DNA from: Anaspis maculata
Lineage: Eukaryota > Arthropoda > Insecta > Coleoptera > Scraptiidae
Reading direction: 5' to 3'
Assembly: GCA_949128115.1 (NCBI GenBank)
Contig: OX421966.1
Span: 58,463,416 to 58,527,415 of the forward strand
DNA length: 64,000 nt
The notes beneath the pieces are model-generated. The model had not been told where the DNA came from. It worked only from the letters and a program-made list of their open reading frames with translations, and ran no database searches. Position numbers and translations under genes: made by a program. Below are positions 55,801-58,639 of the stretch, piece after piece. How positions within the stretch are numbered: the first letter of the stretch is position 1; every line of letters begins with the position of its first letter.

Positions 55801-58639
55801 TAATTTACAAAAAATCCTAACCTCAAAAATCATCAGGATTATCAATTTTCTTTTGACAGCTTAATGGTGCCAAGCAATTTTTTTCGCGATATTGATAGCA
55901 TGTTTCATGTTGTTTCTGAATATGGAAATGAATTTTGAATAATATGCATACAGAGTGTCTTTTTTGAAAAAAGCTTTCAAATTTTTTTTTTCAAGGCTGG
56001 CCCTGAAAATTTTGAGCTCTTTGATAGAGCGATGTGTCAGATATCAATAGAAGAATAAACCCACAAAATTTCAAACCAATCTGTTGGGTTGTTCAAAAGT
56101 TATGGCCTGTCAAAAAATTCTACGAAATACATGAATCACCCTGTAGCTTCGAAACGAACAGCGTTAGAAAAATTTCAAAGCCAGATCCAGGTTCGCCTGG
56201 AAAAACTGGACCTGCCCTTGAGCTATGTCCATTTGGTGGTGAATCACCCTGTATATCCCATAGGAAAAAAGTTACGGGCTGGTGCGGTTTTCGAAAAACA
56301 CGGTTCATGAGCTGTATCGCTGCCTTATATCAGAACAGAACTAGCTCAAGAGTATCGAATTTCTATGTTCTGTTTACATTTTTTTCTGAAGCTGAAGAAA
56401 TCGATATGTGATACTATTTGTTTGAGTAATGTTACGAGCGGCGATTCTGTAGAACACGCGATCTTTCTAGATCTTCCCATAGGTCGCAGTGTACAAGTGC
56501 GTAGCCTGGGCATTTTCAGAATATACGCGATACGCGTTGGCTTGGCGATTGAAATACGTGGAGACTTGAACGTGCGAGTAAGACACATCTGTCCATTTTG
56601 GCGGAGGTGCCGGCTTCACCGCACGTTGGGATTGCACGCAAAAGGCGCAAAATTATTCGGGAGTCGCTCAGAAATCGTATGCCGGGTCCCTGTGGAATTT
56701 GCTGGAGGATCCATGGAACATTCGAGAACACTAGTCGGAAGCATATATCAAGCACCGATCGTCGGCTTACGAGCAGTATTGGATTGGAAATGATCGAGAG
56801 CGATAGAAAGCGAGTAGTAATCTGCGATATTCTCAAGTGAATAATTGTTGGCGTGTATTATTTATTGTAGTACGCAGTAATAAACAGTGTGTGTGACGAT
56901 CGTCTCAATTATGAACGAACCCGTACGCGAAATTCGTAACAATTTGAATCTTGAATGCCTCAAAATTGACATTCCAAAATATGCTCAGGAAAAGCGGAAG
57001 CGGAATGGTCAAAAAAACGTAAAAAAGTCTGCTGTAAAATTTGAATTTCCACACTTGTGCTAGTTCTAATCTAGCGCAGAGGTCTTACACTACACAATTT
57101 CTTGTACAAGTTTTGGAACAATCTGCGAAAATAGTGACAAAAAACAATGAACTTGACTGTTCAACTGACAGATTGTTCCAAACATGTTACAAGAAATTGT
57201 GTAGTGTAATACAGCTATTGGTTTTTTTTACTTACAAAAATTATTTCACGCACGATAATTCAAAGCCAAATCAGTTTTATATCGTAGGCTGTGATTCATG
57301 TGAATGTCAGAGATCTAGGCAGGTTGATGTATGTCCTTGATAGTCGCTGTTGCCTAGCTACGGTTCAGATAAAGAAAAATTTCTCCTCAAAGTAGGCCTC
57401 GGTCTCCTTGGTAGACATGTTTTCCGCCAGATTTTCAGGAATCATAGGCGACTTGAGGAGAAATTTATTCGATCACTCGTTATGATAGACATTCAGCATG
57501 TCATCAGCAGTCATTAAAATGTGGATCCCACTTACAATGGAACCGTGATTAGCTCATTGATAATTTATCGCTGGATCTCAGAAAAGATATTGAATCTATT
57601 CACAGGTTGAGATTTCTTTTTCTTTGTCAATTACAGCTGACTGCAGATTGACCCATGGAAGCGCATGGGGACTTTTCGTTTATCAATTGGTATTGCAAAC
57701 CGTTTTAAATCGTATGTCATAACTCCATAACTGCTAATCGCGTCATTTTGGCCCTTGAATAATTCAACATTTATCTCGCCTCACCATCACCAATTGCCCG
57801 TTGTCATCAGTTAGTTCCAGTTCTCTTCCCATCTTTCCATATTTTCGAGGCTGAAAAATGCCCTATAAATGTAGTGTGCCACACTGCGCTCAAAGTTCAA
57901 GAAACAAAAACGGCATAACATTTCACAAGATCCTCACGGATGAAGCCCTGAAGAAGGCGATGGGCCGTTGTTTTCTTTCCCACACGACATTCTCGACTTC
58001 CATTTGCAATTTGTAAGACATAAACAAACGAAACGATTCGCGATAATCTGGTTCTGACGCAAGCGCACTGTGCCGCCCAACCAAAGCCAAGTGGCGACAA
58101 ACTGAACCAACATCATGCCATTGCCCTATTCGCCAGAAAAGAAATTCCGTAATCAAATTCCAAGATCAGTTTGATTGTCTTTTCTGAAACCGGCGGCATA
58201 CATTTCAAATTGGGGAATTGAGGAACAGTTCCATTCTGATGACGTCATTGCGCATTCCAGGTGTTGTCTTCTATTGGATTCAAGTCGGGCGAGTTGGCTG
58301 GCCATTCTTCAAGTACAGTTGTACAGACTCGTTTTTTTTTAGTTTTATTAGTTACTGTAGCTCATATAATAATCGAGCTGAAAACACATCAAGAATACAT
58401 AAATAATGTGAAAATGTGTTGCAGGTAATGTAACAGCGATCGTCTTCGATGCCTTAGGCAAGTACTTGCTGGTCAGCGGTGATAAGCAAATCAAAGTTTT
58501 CCACAACATGACCGGCTACAAGCGCACCATCGAGAACTGCAAGGAAAAGCTGAAGCAGAACCAGACTTCGGCCACCAAGGAGCGCCTTGAGAAGCTGATC
58601 CAAGACTGCGAAACTTTTCTAAATTCCAACGAACAATAA
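1697..58639 (+). CDS. TBL2: TBL2, transducin beta-like 2 (seven-exon gene, whole span)
   Basis: Joining 1697-1814, 1932-2150, 44172-44398, 52042-52228, 52408-52593, 54144-54329 and 58425-58639 gives 1338 bases: 445 residues and a stop. The order, spacing and conserved blocks match animal TBL2 throughout (TKDLTQREH, GFSPDAKVWEV, VSKDGTWRFYDT, GHSSGVYD). The protein has an N-terminal membrane segment (about residues 13-30), a basic Ser/Lys linker, a WD40 propeller and a C-terminal helical tail rich in Lys, Glu and Gln. Vertebrate TBL2 is an ER membrane protein that binds PERK under ER stress; that role here is inferred from homology. All introns are GT-AG. Phases are 1, 1, 0, 1, 1, 1. Intron 2 (42,021 bp) and intron 3 (7.6 kb) hold most of the mobile DNA in the window. 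Confidence 0.93.
1932..2150 (+). CDS. TBL2: TBL2 coding exon 2 (linker and start of WD40 blade 1)
   Basis: Encodes a Ser/Lys/Arg-rich linker (KKEGKAKSAAKKSS) and then the first WD-type block, GHTGPVLDIDFSSSGKYLAS. It ends in phase 1 at donor GTAAGC (2151). Joining to 44172 restores a GED-R-AV junction equivalent to the vertebrate CADDRTIRIW block, which supports the 42-kb intron. The same phase would also join the exonuclease exon at 21418. Confidence 0.92.
2498..2662 (+). repeat. GTGTTCATTTTCAAA dispersed repeat, single arm
   Basis: Carries the ordered blocks GTGTTCATTTTCAAA, a GGTTTCTTGCCGCCAAAT block, AAACAGGTCGATTTTCATTT, GACAYGTATTGTC and CCCACCCTACCCTACTT. The same series recurs at 6680-7560, 9598-10966, 13550-14040 and 53906-54115. 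It is a dispersed non-coding repeat family whose full copies are palindromic. Confidence 0.75.
2676..3485. mobile_element. foldback element, about 0.8 kb
   Basis: The left end CAGGGGGTGTTAGGTA matches, inverted, the right end TACCTAACACCCTGT. The arms stay complementary for about 200 bases on each side (for example TTACAAACTTTGAGGGATGA against TCATCCCTCAAAGTTTGTAA). Internal blocks such as TTTGATTAGAAGCTTCATTT are shared with the larger foldback at 45214-49326. No open frame of note. It is a non-autonomous element. Confidence 0.8.
5612..5745. mobile_element. small palindromic MITE
   Basis: Inverted ends carry ACCGTTGCGG and CCGCAACCGT, and inner arms AAAGTGGACGAC and GTCGTCCACTTT, about 130 bp in all with no coding capacity. 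It sits inside the 6.1-kb inverted-repeat element. Confidence 0.7.
5784..6316. mobile_element. short DNA transposon with TAGCCCTTTCT ends
   Basis: The terminal inverted repeat CTAGCCCTTTCTCTACGA (left) pairs with TCGTAAAGAAAGGGCTAG (right). Inside, the 11-mer ACGGCACTCGT or a one-base variant occurs five times, twice near the left end and three times near the right, like subterminal transposase-binding repeats. No transposase is encoded. Confidence 0.7.
6680..7560. mobile_element. palindromic copy of the GTGTTCATTTTC repeat family
   Basis: The forward blocks (CACCCCAGATTTCTCG, AACAGGTCGATTTTCATTTT, GACACACATTGTCAAAT) run to about 7090. The same blocks then return on the opposite strand from about 7120 to 7540 (CCGCGAGAAATCTGGGGTGA). 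The inner part contains a C run (6930-6940) and AT-rich spacer. It is a foldback element with no coding content. Confidence 0.7.
8636..9172. mobile_element. foldback element nested in a longer inverted repeat
   Basis: The ends ACAGGGCGTT and AACGCCCTGT pair, and an inner pair GAGTCGGCCGTGATG and CATCACGGCCGACTC lies at about 8880 and 9142. It interrupts an older inverted repeat: TGTAGCGGCCTTG at about 8537 pairs with CAAGGCCGCTACA at about 9270. This gives a clear insertion order of a palindrome within a palindrome. Confidence 0.75.
9598..10966. mobile_element. large palindromic copy of the GTGTTCATTTTC repeat family
   Basis: Starts ACAGGTGTTCATTTTC and ends GAAAATGAACACCTGT. The arms carry the same ordered blocks as 2498-2662 in opposite orientation. 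A separate 257-bp MITE (9709-9965) has split the left arm. The spacer (about 10020-10500) is AT-rich with no recognisable coding sequence. Confidence 0.75.
9709..9965. mobile_element. 257-bp palindromic MITE (CGCGAGCTGAGAAC ends)
   Basis: The ends CGCGAGCTGAGAACTATA and TATAGTTCTCAGCTCGCG pair, and the arms remain complementary almost to the centre. The bases just outside are ACGT on both sides, a possible 4-bp target duplication. The same MITE sequence is carried inside both hAT copies at 25047 and 29460. Confidence 0.85.
10967..12024. other. AT-rich intronic sequence, nothing firm
   Basis: Contains a fragment starting ACAGGGTGATTATCATGTC at about 11352, resembling one end of the foldback families, and no coding-like frame. 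Confidence 0.5.
12025..12141. repeat. 117-bp hairpin
   Basis: ATAAAAAACTTTCCTC at the left pairs with GAGGAAAGTTTTTGAT at the right, and GGCTGTGGCCTGGCCA pairs with TGGCCAGACCACAGCC inside. It is a short imperfect palindrome, probably a tiny MITE. Confidence 0.7.
12151..12822 (+). repeat. dispersed direct repeats of CATTGTTGCCAAC
   Basis: The 13-mer CATTGTTGCCAAC is exact at 12151, 12466, 12720 and 12810, with an 11-base match at 12644. Shorter ATGTTGCCAAC matches follow at about 13256 and 14703. All are in the same orientation with irregular spacing in AT-rich DNA. The origin is unknown. Confidence 0.7.
13550..14040. repeat. diverged copy of the GTGTTCATTTTC repeat family
   Basis: Keeps AACAGGTCGATTTTTAT, a CCCTCAACCCCACCCACCCC block, CATCAAATTAAA and ATTCTCTTYC in the family order. 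It is partly duplicated (two TACCATCYACYTTG blocks at about 13711 and 13983). Open frames here follow the repeat and are not genes. Confidence 0.6.
14107..14477. mobile_element. near-perfect 371-bp palindromic MITE
   Basis: The left arm AAATTTAAAGTTGTTCC continues through CCAGTCACACCACG. It pairs with CGTGGTGTGACTGG and GGAACAACTTAAAATTT at the right, with a centre of about ten bases near 14290. Few mismatches separate the arms, so insertion looks recent. Confidence 0.88.
14478..15534. other. intronic sequence, nothing recognised
   Basis: Moderately AT-rich sequence with G runs near 15485. No coding frame or repeat boundary that I can support. Confidence 0.45.
15535..18883. mobile_element. 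decayed DNA transposon, 3.3 kb, AT target duplication
   Basis: The ends GGCCCGTCTCCAATGGTCGC and GCGACCATTGGAGACGGGCC are exact inverted repeats, and both are flanked outside by AT. A 2-bp AT duplication fits the ISL2EU branch of Harbinger-like elements, but it cannot be told apart here from two more palindromic terminal bases. A GCAGAAGTYRACCAA-containing subterminal block occurs twice (about 15574-15673 and 16312-16410). Interior open frames near 16592-16894 and 17143-17469 are short and unrecognised. A non-LTR fragment sits at 17530-18660. Confidence 0.7.
17530..18660 (-). pseudogene. non-LTR retrotransposon fragment (reverse transcriptase C-terminal half)
   Basis: The minus-strand frame reads GLEINADKSDVMCF, then TYLGVPF and a helical region with the motif RVVERLQVNFLKRLF. 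This is the C-terminal part of a jockey-like reverse transcriptase after the catalytic YxDD. Similarity continues in other frames (SERYPRICFDRLLHLAE at about 18120), and near 17710 there is a CSVC zinc-like cluster, so it is frameshifted and dead. The first 50 residues of the open frame (18661-18810) belong to the flanking DNA transposon. It is truncated at both ends. Confidence 0.75.
18884..20266. other. AT-rich intronic sequence, nothing firm
   Basis: No coding-like frame. One partial block, ACAGGGTGATTCAGGCTCAT at about 19924, resembles an end of the foldback families. The rest is unassigned. Confidence 0.45.
20267..20818. mobile_element. foldback element, 0.55 kb
   Basis: CTTAAGGAGTTTC at the left pairs with GAAACCCCTTAAG at the right. 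Inner pairs include GATAGCAACGCCCATACA (about 20441) and TGTATGGGCGTTGCTATC (about 20642). A small direct duplication of ATGTTTATGGGAAAC lies at the centre. No coding content. Confidence 0.8.
20819..21417 (+). promoter_or_regulatory. candidate upstream region and non-coding first exon of the exonuclease
   Basis: A strong donor GCGA|GTAAGT at 21263 lies 155 bases before the acceptor TTTGTTTGTAG ending at 21417, so a small 5' UTR exon ending at 21262 is possible. That exon cannot supply the missing coding start: in the required phase a TAA lies at 21244. A purine-rich GAGAGAGAGAG tract (about 21192) is also present. Promoter function is inferred only. Confidence 0.35.
21418..22868 (+). CDS. REXO1/GOR-type 3'-5' RNA exonuclease (terminal exon)
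   Basis: One long GC-rich exon of 483 codons with the complete DEDDh exonuclease fold. Exo I is ALDCEMC (about 22391), Exo II HGLDNDLRAL (about 22635) and Exo III AGHDSYEDASA (about 22794). Upstream is a Cys/His cluster (CVRCGNGF, YYTCCGRQS, GCTSARLHVW) typical of REXO1 relatives. The N-terminal part is acidic and Ser-rich, with a second Ser run at about 21945-21980. The exon starts at acceptor TTTGTAG in phase 1, where coding-like base use begins, so an upstream coding exon is likely; TBL2 exons 1 and 2 both end in that phase. Alternatives are a single-exon start at ATG 21396 (490 residues, weak context) or a start at ATG 21615. Family members trim 3' ends of small and ribosomal RNAs; the substrate here is unknown. 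Confidence 0.88.
22869..23190 (+). terminator. exonuclease 3' UTR with poly(A) signals
   Basis: AATAAA occurs at 23029-23034 inside a small hairpin (CCCTTTTTT against AAAAAAGGG) and again at 23169-23174, followed by a T-rich tract. Both lie well before TBL2 exon 3, which supports an independent 3' end for the exonuclease transcript. Confidence 0.65.
23648..23732 (+). CDS. candidate small coding exon (unknown)
   Basis: ATG in a good context (TACCATGG) opens 28 basic, mitochondrial-presequence-like codons (MARQVYLHAAKFLKPQIQKK and onward). It then runs directly into a consensus donor, GTGTAG|GTAAGT, in phase 1. I do not recognise the protein and found no matching downstream exon. It could be a first exon of a small nested gene or a chance match. 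Confidence 0.3.
23856..24795. mobile_element. 0.94-kb element with 28-base terminal inverted repeats
   Basis: The left end AGTAGGTTCACTTGTACCGT pairs with ACGGTACAAGTGAACCTACT at the right, and the match extends to TGATTCTAGT. Inside, a CCCAGAAGCAAGT-containing block is directly repeated (about 24335 and 24472) around a perfect hairpin. There is no transposase, so it is a non-autonomous DNA transposon. Confidence 0.8.
24421..24460. repeat. perfect 17-bp hairpin
   Basis: GCGGAATAGGTGCTGGG is followed after a 6-base loop (TACATG) by its exact complement CCCAGCACCTATTCCGC. It lies at the centre of the element at 23856-24795, between its internal direct repeats. Confidence 0.9.
25047..26016 (+). 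mobile_element. hAT-type non-autonomous element, copy 1
   Basis: Ends CAGTGGCGGCTCGTGAG and CAGCCGCCACTG are flanked by identical 8-base ACATTTGG (25039-25046 and 26017-26024), the hAT signature. The 970-bp body carries a nested MITE (about 25099-25353) and no transposase. A nearly identical copy lies inverted at 29460-30433. Confidence 0.93.
26386..26912. mobile_element. MITE cluster with TTACACTACACAATTTC ends
   Basis: TTACACTACACAATTTCTTG at the left pairs with CAAGAAATTGTGTAGTGTAA, which appears three times (about 26485, 26555 and 26885). The cluster seems to be one MITE copy, then a second copy split by a tRNA-like SINE. A single complete 125-bp copy exists at 57085-57209. Confidence 0.75.
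26602..26830 (+). mobile_element. tRNA-derived SINE
   Basis: The first 74 bases look like a tRNA: an A box around GTAGCACAGGTGG and a T arm CTAGGTTCGATTCCTAG containing the B box GGTTCGATTCC. The acceptor stem does not close, so it is not a working tRNA gene. The body continues to a CTCCTATGGCGTTGAAGAGG block and an A-rich end, inside the MITE cluster. Confidence 0.7.
27438..28397 (-). pseudogene. 5'-truncated non-LTR retrotransposon, reverse transcriptase C-terminal half
   Basis: An uninterrupted minus-strand frame of about 319 codons holds the reverse transcriptase active site HLLYADDLKMFCR, the downstream LNASKC block and the thumb-region SLERVQRRFLKFL, as in jockey/I-type elements. The frame has no true ATG and starts within the reverse transcriptase, so the copy is 5'-truncated at about 28400, as target-primed insertion often leaves. 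Past the stop (27438-27440) the 3' tail is a TAA trinucleotide run (27378-27404), a hallmark of I-like elements. The absence of stops suggests a fairly young insertion. Confidence 0.85.
28411..28706. mobile_element. 0.3-kb MITE with TAATGGGGCCTTGCA ends
   Basis: TAATGGGGCCTTGCA and TGCAAGGCCCCATTA are exact inverted ends enclosing a GC-richer body without coding frames. It abuts the truncated 5' end of the retrotransposon at 28397. Confidence 0.75.
28707..29459. other. intronic sequence with a short direct repeat
   Basis: A block reading ACGGAGCCCCAAA then ACTTGAAGACACAAA (about 29008-29040) recurs in the same orientation at about 30512-30550. The two copies lie either side of hAT copy 2, suggesting an older repeat into which the hAT inserted. 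No gene seen. Confidence 0.5.
29460..30433 (-). mobile_element. hAT-type non-autonomous element, copy 2 (inverted)
   Basis: Begins CAGTGGCGGCTGGTGAGGG and ends CTCACGAGCCGCCACTG, the reverse of copy 1. It is flanked by identical 8-base ACTGCACA (29452-29459 and 30434-30441). The distinct target duplications show two independent insertions and not one segmental inversion. Length is 974 bp, with no transposase. Confidence 0.93.
30442..31324. other. intronic sequence, nothing recognised
   Basis: AT-rich with short frames only. No repeat boundary or coding exon that I can support. Confidence 0.45.
31325..33172. mobile_element. 1.85-kb foldback element
   Basis: AAACTGCTCGTCAAAAGTTA at the left end pairs with TAACTTTTGACGAGCAGTTT at the right. 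The arms remain complementary for about 850 bases each with scattered mismatches, including TCATCCTCTGGACCTCTTC near 31800 against GAGGTCCAGAGGATGA near 32690. The central spacer is only about 120 bases (near 32190-32310). No transposase; the whole unit would fold into one long hairpin. Confidence 0.9.
33399..33856. mobile_element. 0.46-kb MITE
   Basis: GGGTACAGTACGGATAACGGC pairs with GCCGTTATCCGTACCGTACCC with one mismatch. The interior is non-coding. Confidence 0.7.
33981..34233 (-). mobile_element. tRNA-derived SINE, minus copy
   Basis: Read on the minus strand it opens ACCCAGTCGGTAGCACGGTG (A-box-like), then has CCCGGGTTCAAATCC (B box) and closes the tRNA-like part with ACTGGG. The tail includes TACTATCGTGCG and a CGTTATCGTYRTCAAT-type stretch. 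The same unit is on the plus strand at 41067. The anticodon stem does not pair well, so it is not a functional tRNA. Confidence 0.75.
34864..37069. mobile_element. 2.2-kb foldback with duplicated terminal motif
   Basis: ATAGGCCAGTCAAAT at the left pairs with ATTTGACTGGCCTAT at the right, and the arms are complementary to a centre near 35970. A motif running from GCCAGTSAAATAGGG to GAGCCGCCATCTT occurs twice in each arm, at the outer end (34868-35005) and near the centre (35810-35945), so four related copies are present. No coding capacity. Confidence 0.88.
37070..39575. other. intronic sequence with one small MITE
   Basis: Apart from the MITE at 38591-38718 I find no coding exon. Short frames at 37212-37493 and 37669-37920 lack motifs and splice support. 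A diverged inverted pair (AGTAGCCTTATTCT at about 39222, AGAATAAGGTTACT at about 39352) suggests one more old palindrome. Confidence 0.5.
38591..38718. mobile_element. 128-bp MITE
   Basis: TGGCGTTTTCGGCTCAC pairs with GTGAGCCGAAAACGTCA, with a second inner pair around GAGCGGACTA and TGGTCCGCTC. Non-coding. Confidence 0.75.
39576..40577. mobile_element. hAT-type non-autonomous element with CAGTGGCGTATCTAG ends
   Basis: CAGTGGCGTATCTAGGG at the left and CGTAGATACGCCTCTG at the right are flanked by the identical 8-mer ATCTGAGC (39568-39575 and 40578-40585). The 1002-bp body carries a nested palindromic insert (39974-40417) and no transposase. Confidence 0.9.
39974..40417. mobile_element. foldback element nested inside a hAT element
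   Basis: AGGGTGTCTCAAAACTCGCG and GGCGTGAGTTTTGAGACATC are imperfect inverted ends. The open frame inside (40011-40259) has no transposase features. Confidence 0.65.
40586..41066. other. AT-rich intronic sequence
   Basis: No coding frame, splice-supported exon or bounded repeat recognised. Confidence 0.45.
41067..41385 (+). mobile_element. tRNA-derived SINE, plus copy
   Basis: Matches the minus copy at 33981 across the tRNA-like head and the TACTATCGTGCGGTGAT, GTTATCGTCATC and AAAAACCCC tail blocks. Just before the B box it carries an extra 15 bases that duplicate TCCCGGG. Confidence 0.75.
41386..44171. other. distal part of intron 2, nothing firm
   Basis: Contains a CA run at 42893-42908 and several short frames without motifs. 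The last bases supply the polypyrimidine tract and acceptor of TBL2 exon 3. Confidence 0.5.
44172..44398 (+). CDS. TBL2: TBL2 coding exon 3
   Basis: Acceptor GATTGCAG ends at 44171 and donor GTCAGT begins at 44399. The exon completes the codon split after exon 2, encoding DRAVLLWDTKDLTQREH and the next blade (VRWSPDSKAFI), and ends in phase 0 after TFPK. The WD signature and the QREH block are strongly TBL2-specific. Confidence 0.93.
45060..45194. mobile_element. 135-bp MITE
   Basis: GGCTCGATACCAAGTTG and CAACTTGGTATCGAGCC are exact inverted ends, with a GC-richer centre. Non-coding, in TBL2 intron 3. Confidence 0.8.
45214..49326. mobile_element. foldback element split by a retrotransposon
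   Basis: ACAGGTTGGTCCGACCTTTA at the left pairs with TAAAAGTTGGACCACCTGT at the right, and the outer arms are complementary for over 300 bases (CCCCTGTCGAACAATCATGA against TCATGATTGTTCGACAGGGG with one or two changes). Removing 45923-49014 would restore a roughly 1-kb palindrome of the same family as 2676-3485, with which it shares internal blocks. Confidence 0.85.
45948..48857 (-). CDS. full-length non-LTR retrotransposon protein (zinc finger, RT, restriction-like endonuclease)
   Basis: An intact 969-codon minus-strand frame starting at ATG 48857. Residues about 15-34 form a C2H2 finger (CPYCNRSFRNLKSHLTKSH). The reverse transcriptase spans roughly 300-510, with LKKKDGGIRPIAVG, LKLDFSNAFNELR, GVQHGDPLGPALF and the active site WYLDDG near residue 466. 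Near residues 773-797 is a Cys/His knuckle (CPLC, KCICG, LHGLSC). Near 839-858 is the restriction-like endonuclease motif KPDG followed by WDFTCTD. This layout is the R2/NeSL-type group with a C-terminal endonuclease; the exact clade is not certain. The direct repeat ATTCAAAAT flanks the element (45914-45922 and 49015-49023). It lies antisense within TBL2 intron 3. Confidence 0.9.
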   Translation of the reverse strand: MAASVPTSRSTSIKPCPYCNRSFRNLKSHLTKSHPDINNINCTTNIQDGSTTNSNTAVIWESLPDLGDNLARLRSSTPILRHVPKGARPSVAETFADVIEKTARTNDALSWISLLLFPFAILISPPMSLKCQNHTSWLKNRIRDWKNLGLNCIPLPTPRVVSSSKLNNDDQKIKKAESKISDGDIHGAVRLLCSEDVLAPLDETTLAQLRSKHPSPSLQSTFPGLHNNNNQPLDRISQEEIINAMRTFTPGSAGGLDGLRPQIIKELLSCQDINAKNKLLSSLQALLNIILNGQVCESIQPILFGASLTALKKKDGGIRPIAVGNTLRRLAAKIICKRYRSKFAEFLKPHQLGVGISRGAEAGAHAARVYFSAQHTSQKVFLKLDFSNAFNELRRDMMLTQIDESFPDLLPYVSQCYSADTKLYFNQDLILSKNGVQHGDPLGPALFAISLQKIVASISTELNIWYLDDGTIAGDPDTVLENFQKIKSEAAELGLDLNLNKCEIAILGNSIDSDNSSTLTLFNDHANGIKHLSNNNATLLGSPLCDDSIPSIIQEKISTLERLTSKLRGLPSHSAFFLLRASLAIPRLIYFLRCSPSWRYHHLLSEYDSKLRCCLESIINCSLSDSAWIQACLPVRLGGLGLRRTTDISIPAFLSSFYGSLELSERLLSANILIRDTAVHEGEDRWLTKIDPSIDLLPTREEKLKQSFWDSVFISQSKSTIVNLLDTPEDKARWLSCSLPESGTWLNALPSSAMGLQLSDECFRIAISLRLGCPLCVPHKCICGAPVDRRGLHGLSCVKSAGRISRHSSVNDLICRALRSANIPSILEPVGCSRLDGKKPDGMTLIPWRKGKPVIWDFTCTDTVAPSVLNNSSSIERFAANKREDEKSRKYANLTKDYEFIPVVIETMGCWNLDGLKFIREIGCRITEQNHEKRSSEFLLQRISLAIIRGNAASIMGTFPAGNIGEQFL
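49670..50690 (+). repeat. tandem array, about 274-284 bp period
   Basis: The block GAGTGAGGTGAATT recurs at 50112, 50386 and 50670, and AATACACCGATAGGTGAGG at about 49682, 50135 and 50409. Each unit contains a 9-bp hairpin, TAATACACC to GGTGTATTA. About two full units plus edges are present, in TBL2 intron 3. Confidence 0.85.
50691..52041. other. distal part of TBL2 intron 3
   Basis: No repeat with clear ends. The frame running into exon 4 from 51868 is intronic up to the acceptor TTTACAG. Confidence 0.5.
52042..52228 (+). CDS. TBL2: TBL2 coding exon 4
   Basis: Acceptor GGGTTTACAG ends at 52041 and donor GTATTT begins at 52229. Encodes VHESDVIAMGISSTGKYIMT, then LVVWDLRGQILG and ISPCGKFIVAS, two TBL2 blades. 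Starts in phase 0 and ends in phase 1; the following intron is only 179 bp. Confidence 0.93.
52408..52593 (+). CDS. TBL2: TBL2 coding exon 5
   Basis: Encodes GFSPDAKVWEVCF, the GHSSGVYDVAFD blade and the highly conserved VSKDGTWRFYDTK. Acceptor GCTTCAAG ends at 52407 and donor GTAAGA begins at 52594, phase 1 on both sides. Confidence 0.93.
52594..53905. other. TBL2 intron 5, proximal part
   Basis: No coding exon or bounded repeat recognised. A GC-rich patch at about 53220-53400 has no motif I can name. Confidence 0.45.
53906..54115 (+). repeat. GTGTTCATTYTC repeat family, single arm
   Basis: ACAGGGTGTTCATTCTCAAA, the CCAGATTTCTCGCCGGCAAA block and AGGACATCTAGGACATGTAT follow the family order. 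It ends within about 30 bases of the acceptor of TBL2 exon 6 and may supply part of the polypyrimidine or branch-point region. Confidence 0.7.
54144..54329 (+). CDS. TBL2: TBL2 coding exon 6
   Basis: Acceptor GAACTTTCAG ends at 54143. The exon encodes EYKRGEDAHFKMSG, then ALIALSPDAEVVVVATSNTL and EVFS, as in TBL2. The donor is GTTGAA at 54330, a weak 5' splice site (consensus is GTRAGT), but the phase-1 end joins exon 7 correctly. A palindromic element begins about 18 bases later. Confidence 0.9.
54348..56304. mobile_element. nest of palindromic elements
   Basis: The outer arms ACCGTGTGTTTTTCAAGAAC and GTTTTCGAAAAACACGGT pair at 54348 and 56304. They enclose two further palindromes side by side. 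The first is 54420-54990 (centre near 54697), with TCACTTCCGGAAGTAACCGG against CACTTCCGGTTACTTCC in its arms. The second is 55027-56252 (centre near 55640), with ends ACAGGGTGATTCACCACCAA and TTGGTGGTGAATCACCCTGT. No coding content. Confidence 0.85.
56430..56941. mobile_element. probable solo LTR, 512 bp
   Basis: Begins TGTTACGA and ends TCGTAACA, matching inverted ends with the TG...CA dinucleotides of an LTR. A poly(A) signal AATAAA lies at about 56878, followed by a GT-rich stretch. No 4-6-bp target duplication is visible (AGTAA against ATTTG), so the call is moderate. The open frames inside are not gag or pol. Confidence 0.55.
57085..57209. mobile_element. 125-bp MITE with TTACACTACACAATTTC ends
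   Basis: TTACACTACACAATTTCTTG pairs with CAAGAAATTGTGTAGTGTAA, with inner pairing around GGAACAATCTG and CAGATTGTTCC. It is a complete copy of the family found as a cluster at 26386-26912. Confidence 0.88.
57858..58012 (+). pseudogene. THAP-domain exon fragment
   Basis: ATG 57858 opens MPYKCSVPHCAQS, then GITFHKI, the start of a THAP zinc finger (C-x4-C followed by the FHK block). It is followed by a possible donor GTAAGA at 58013, or a stop at 58014 if unspliced. The second zinc-ligand pair (C-x2-H) is absent. THAP domains occur in P-element and ISL2EU-type transposases as well as in host proteins. I read it as a transposon-derived first exon stranded in TBL2 intron 6. Confidence 0.5.
58425..58639 (+). 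CDS. TBL2: TBL2 coding exon 7 (C-terminus)
   Basis: Acceptor GTGTTGCAG ends at 58424. Encodes GNVTAIVFDALGKYLLVSG, DKQIKVFHNMTGYK and a charged helical tail ending LNSNEQ, with TAA at 58637-58639. The order matches the last WD blade and tail of animal TBL2. Confidence 0.93.

Noticed and set aside
56365..56793. 142-codon frame as a gene
   Set aside because: It lies almost entirely inside the probable solo LTR and has no gag, pol or other domain.
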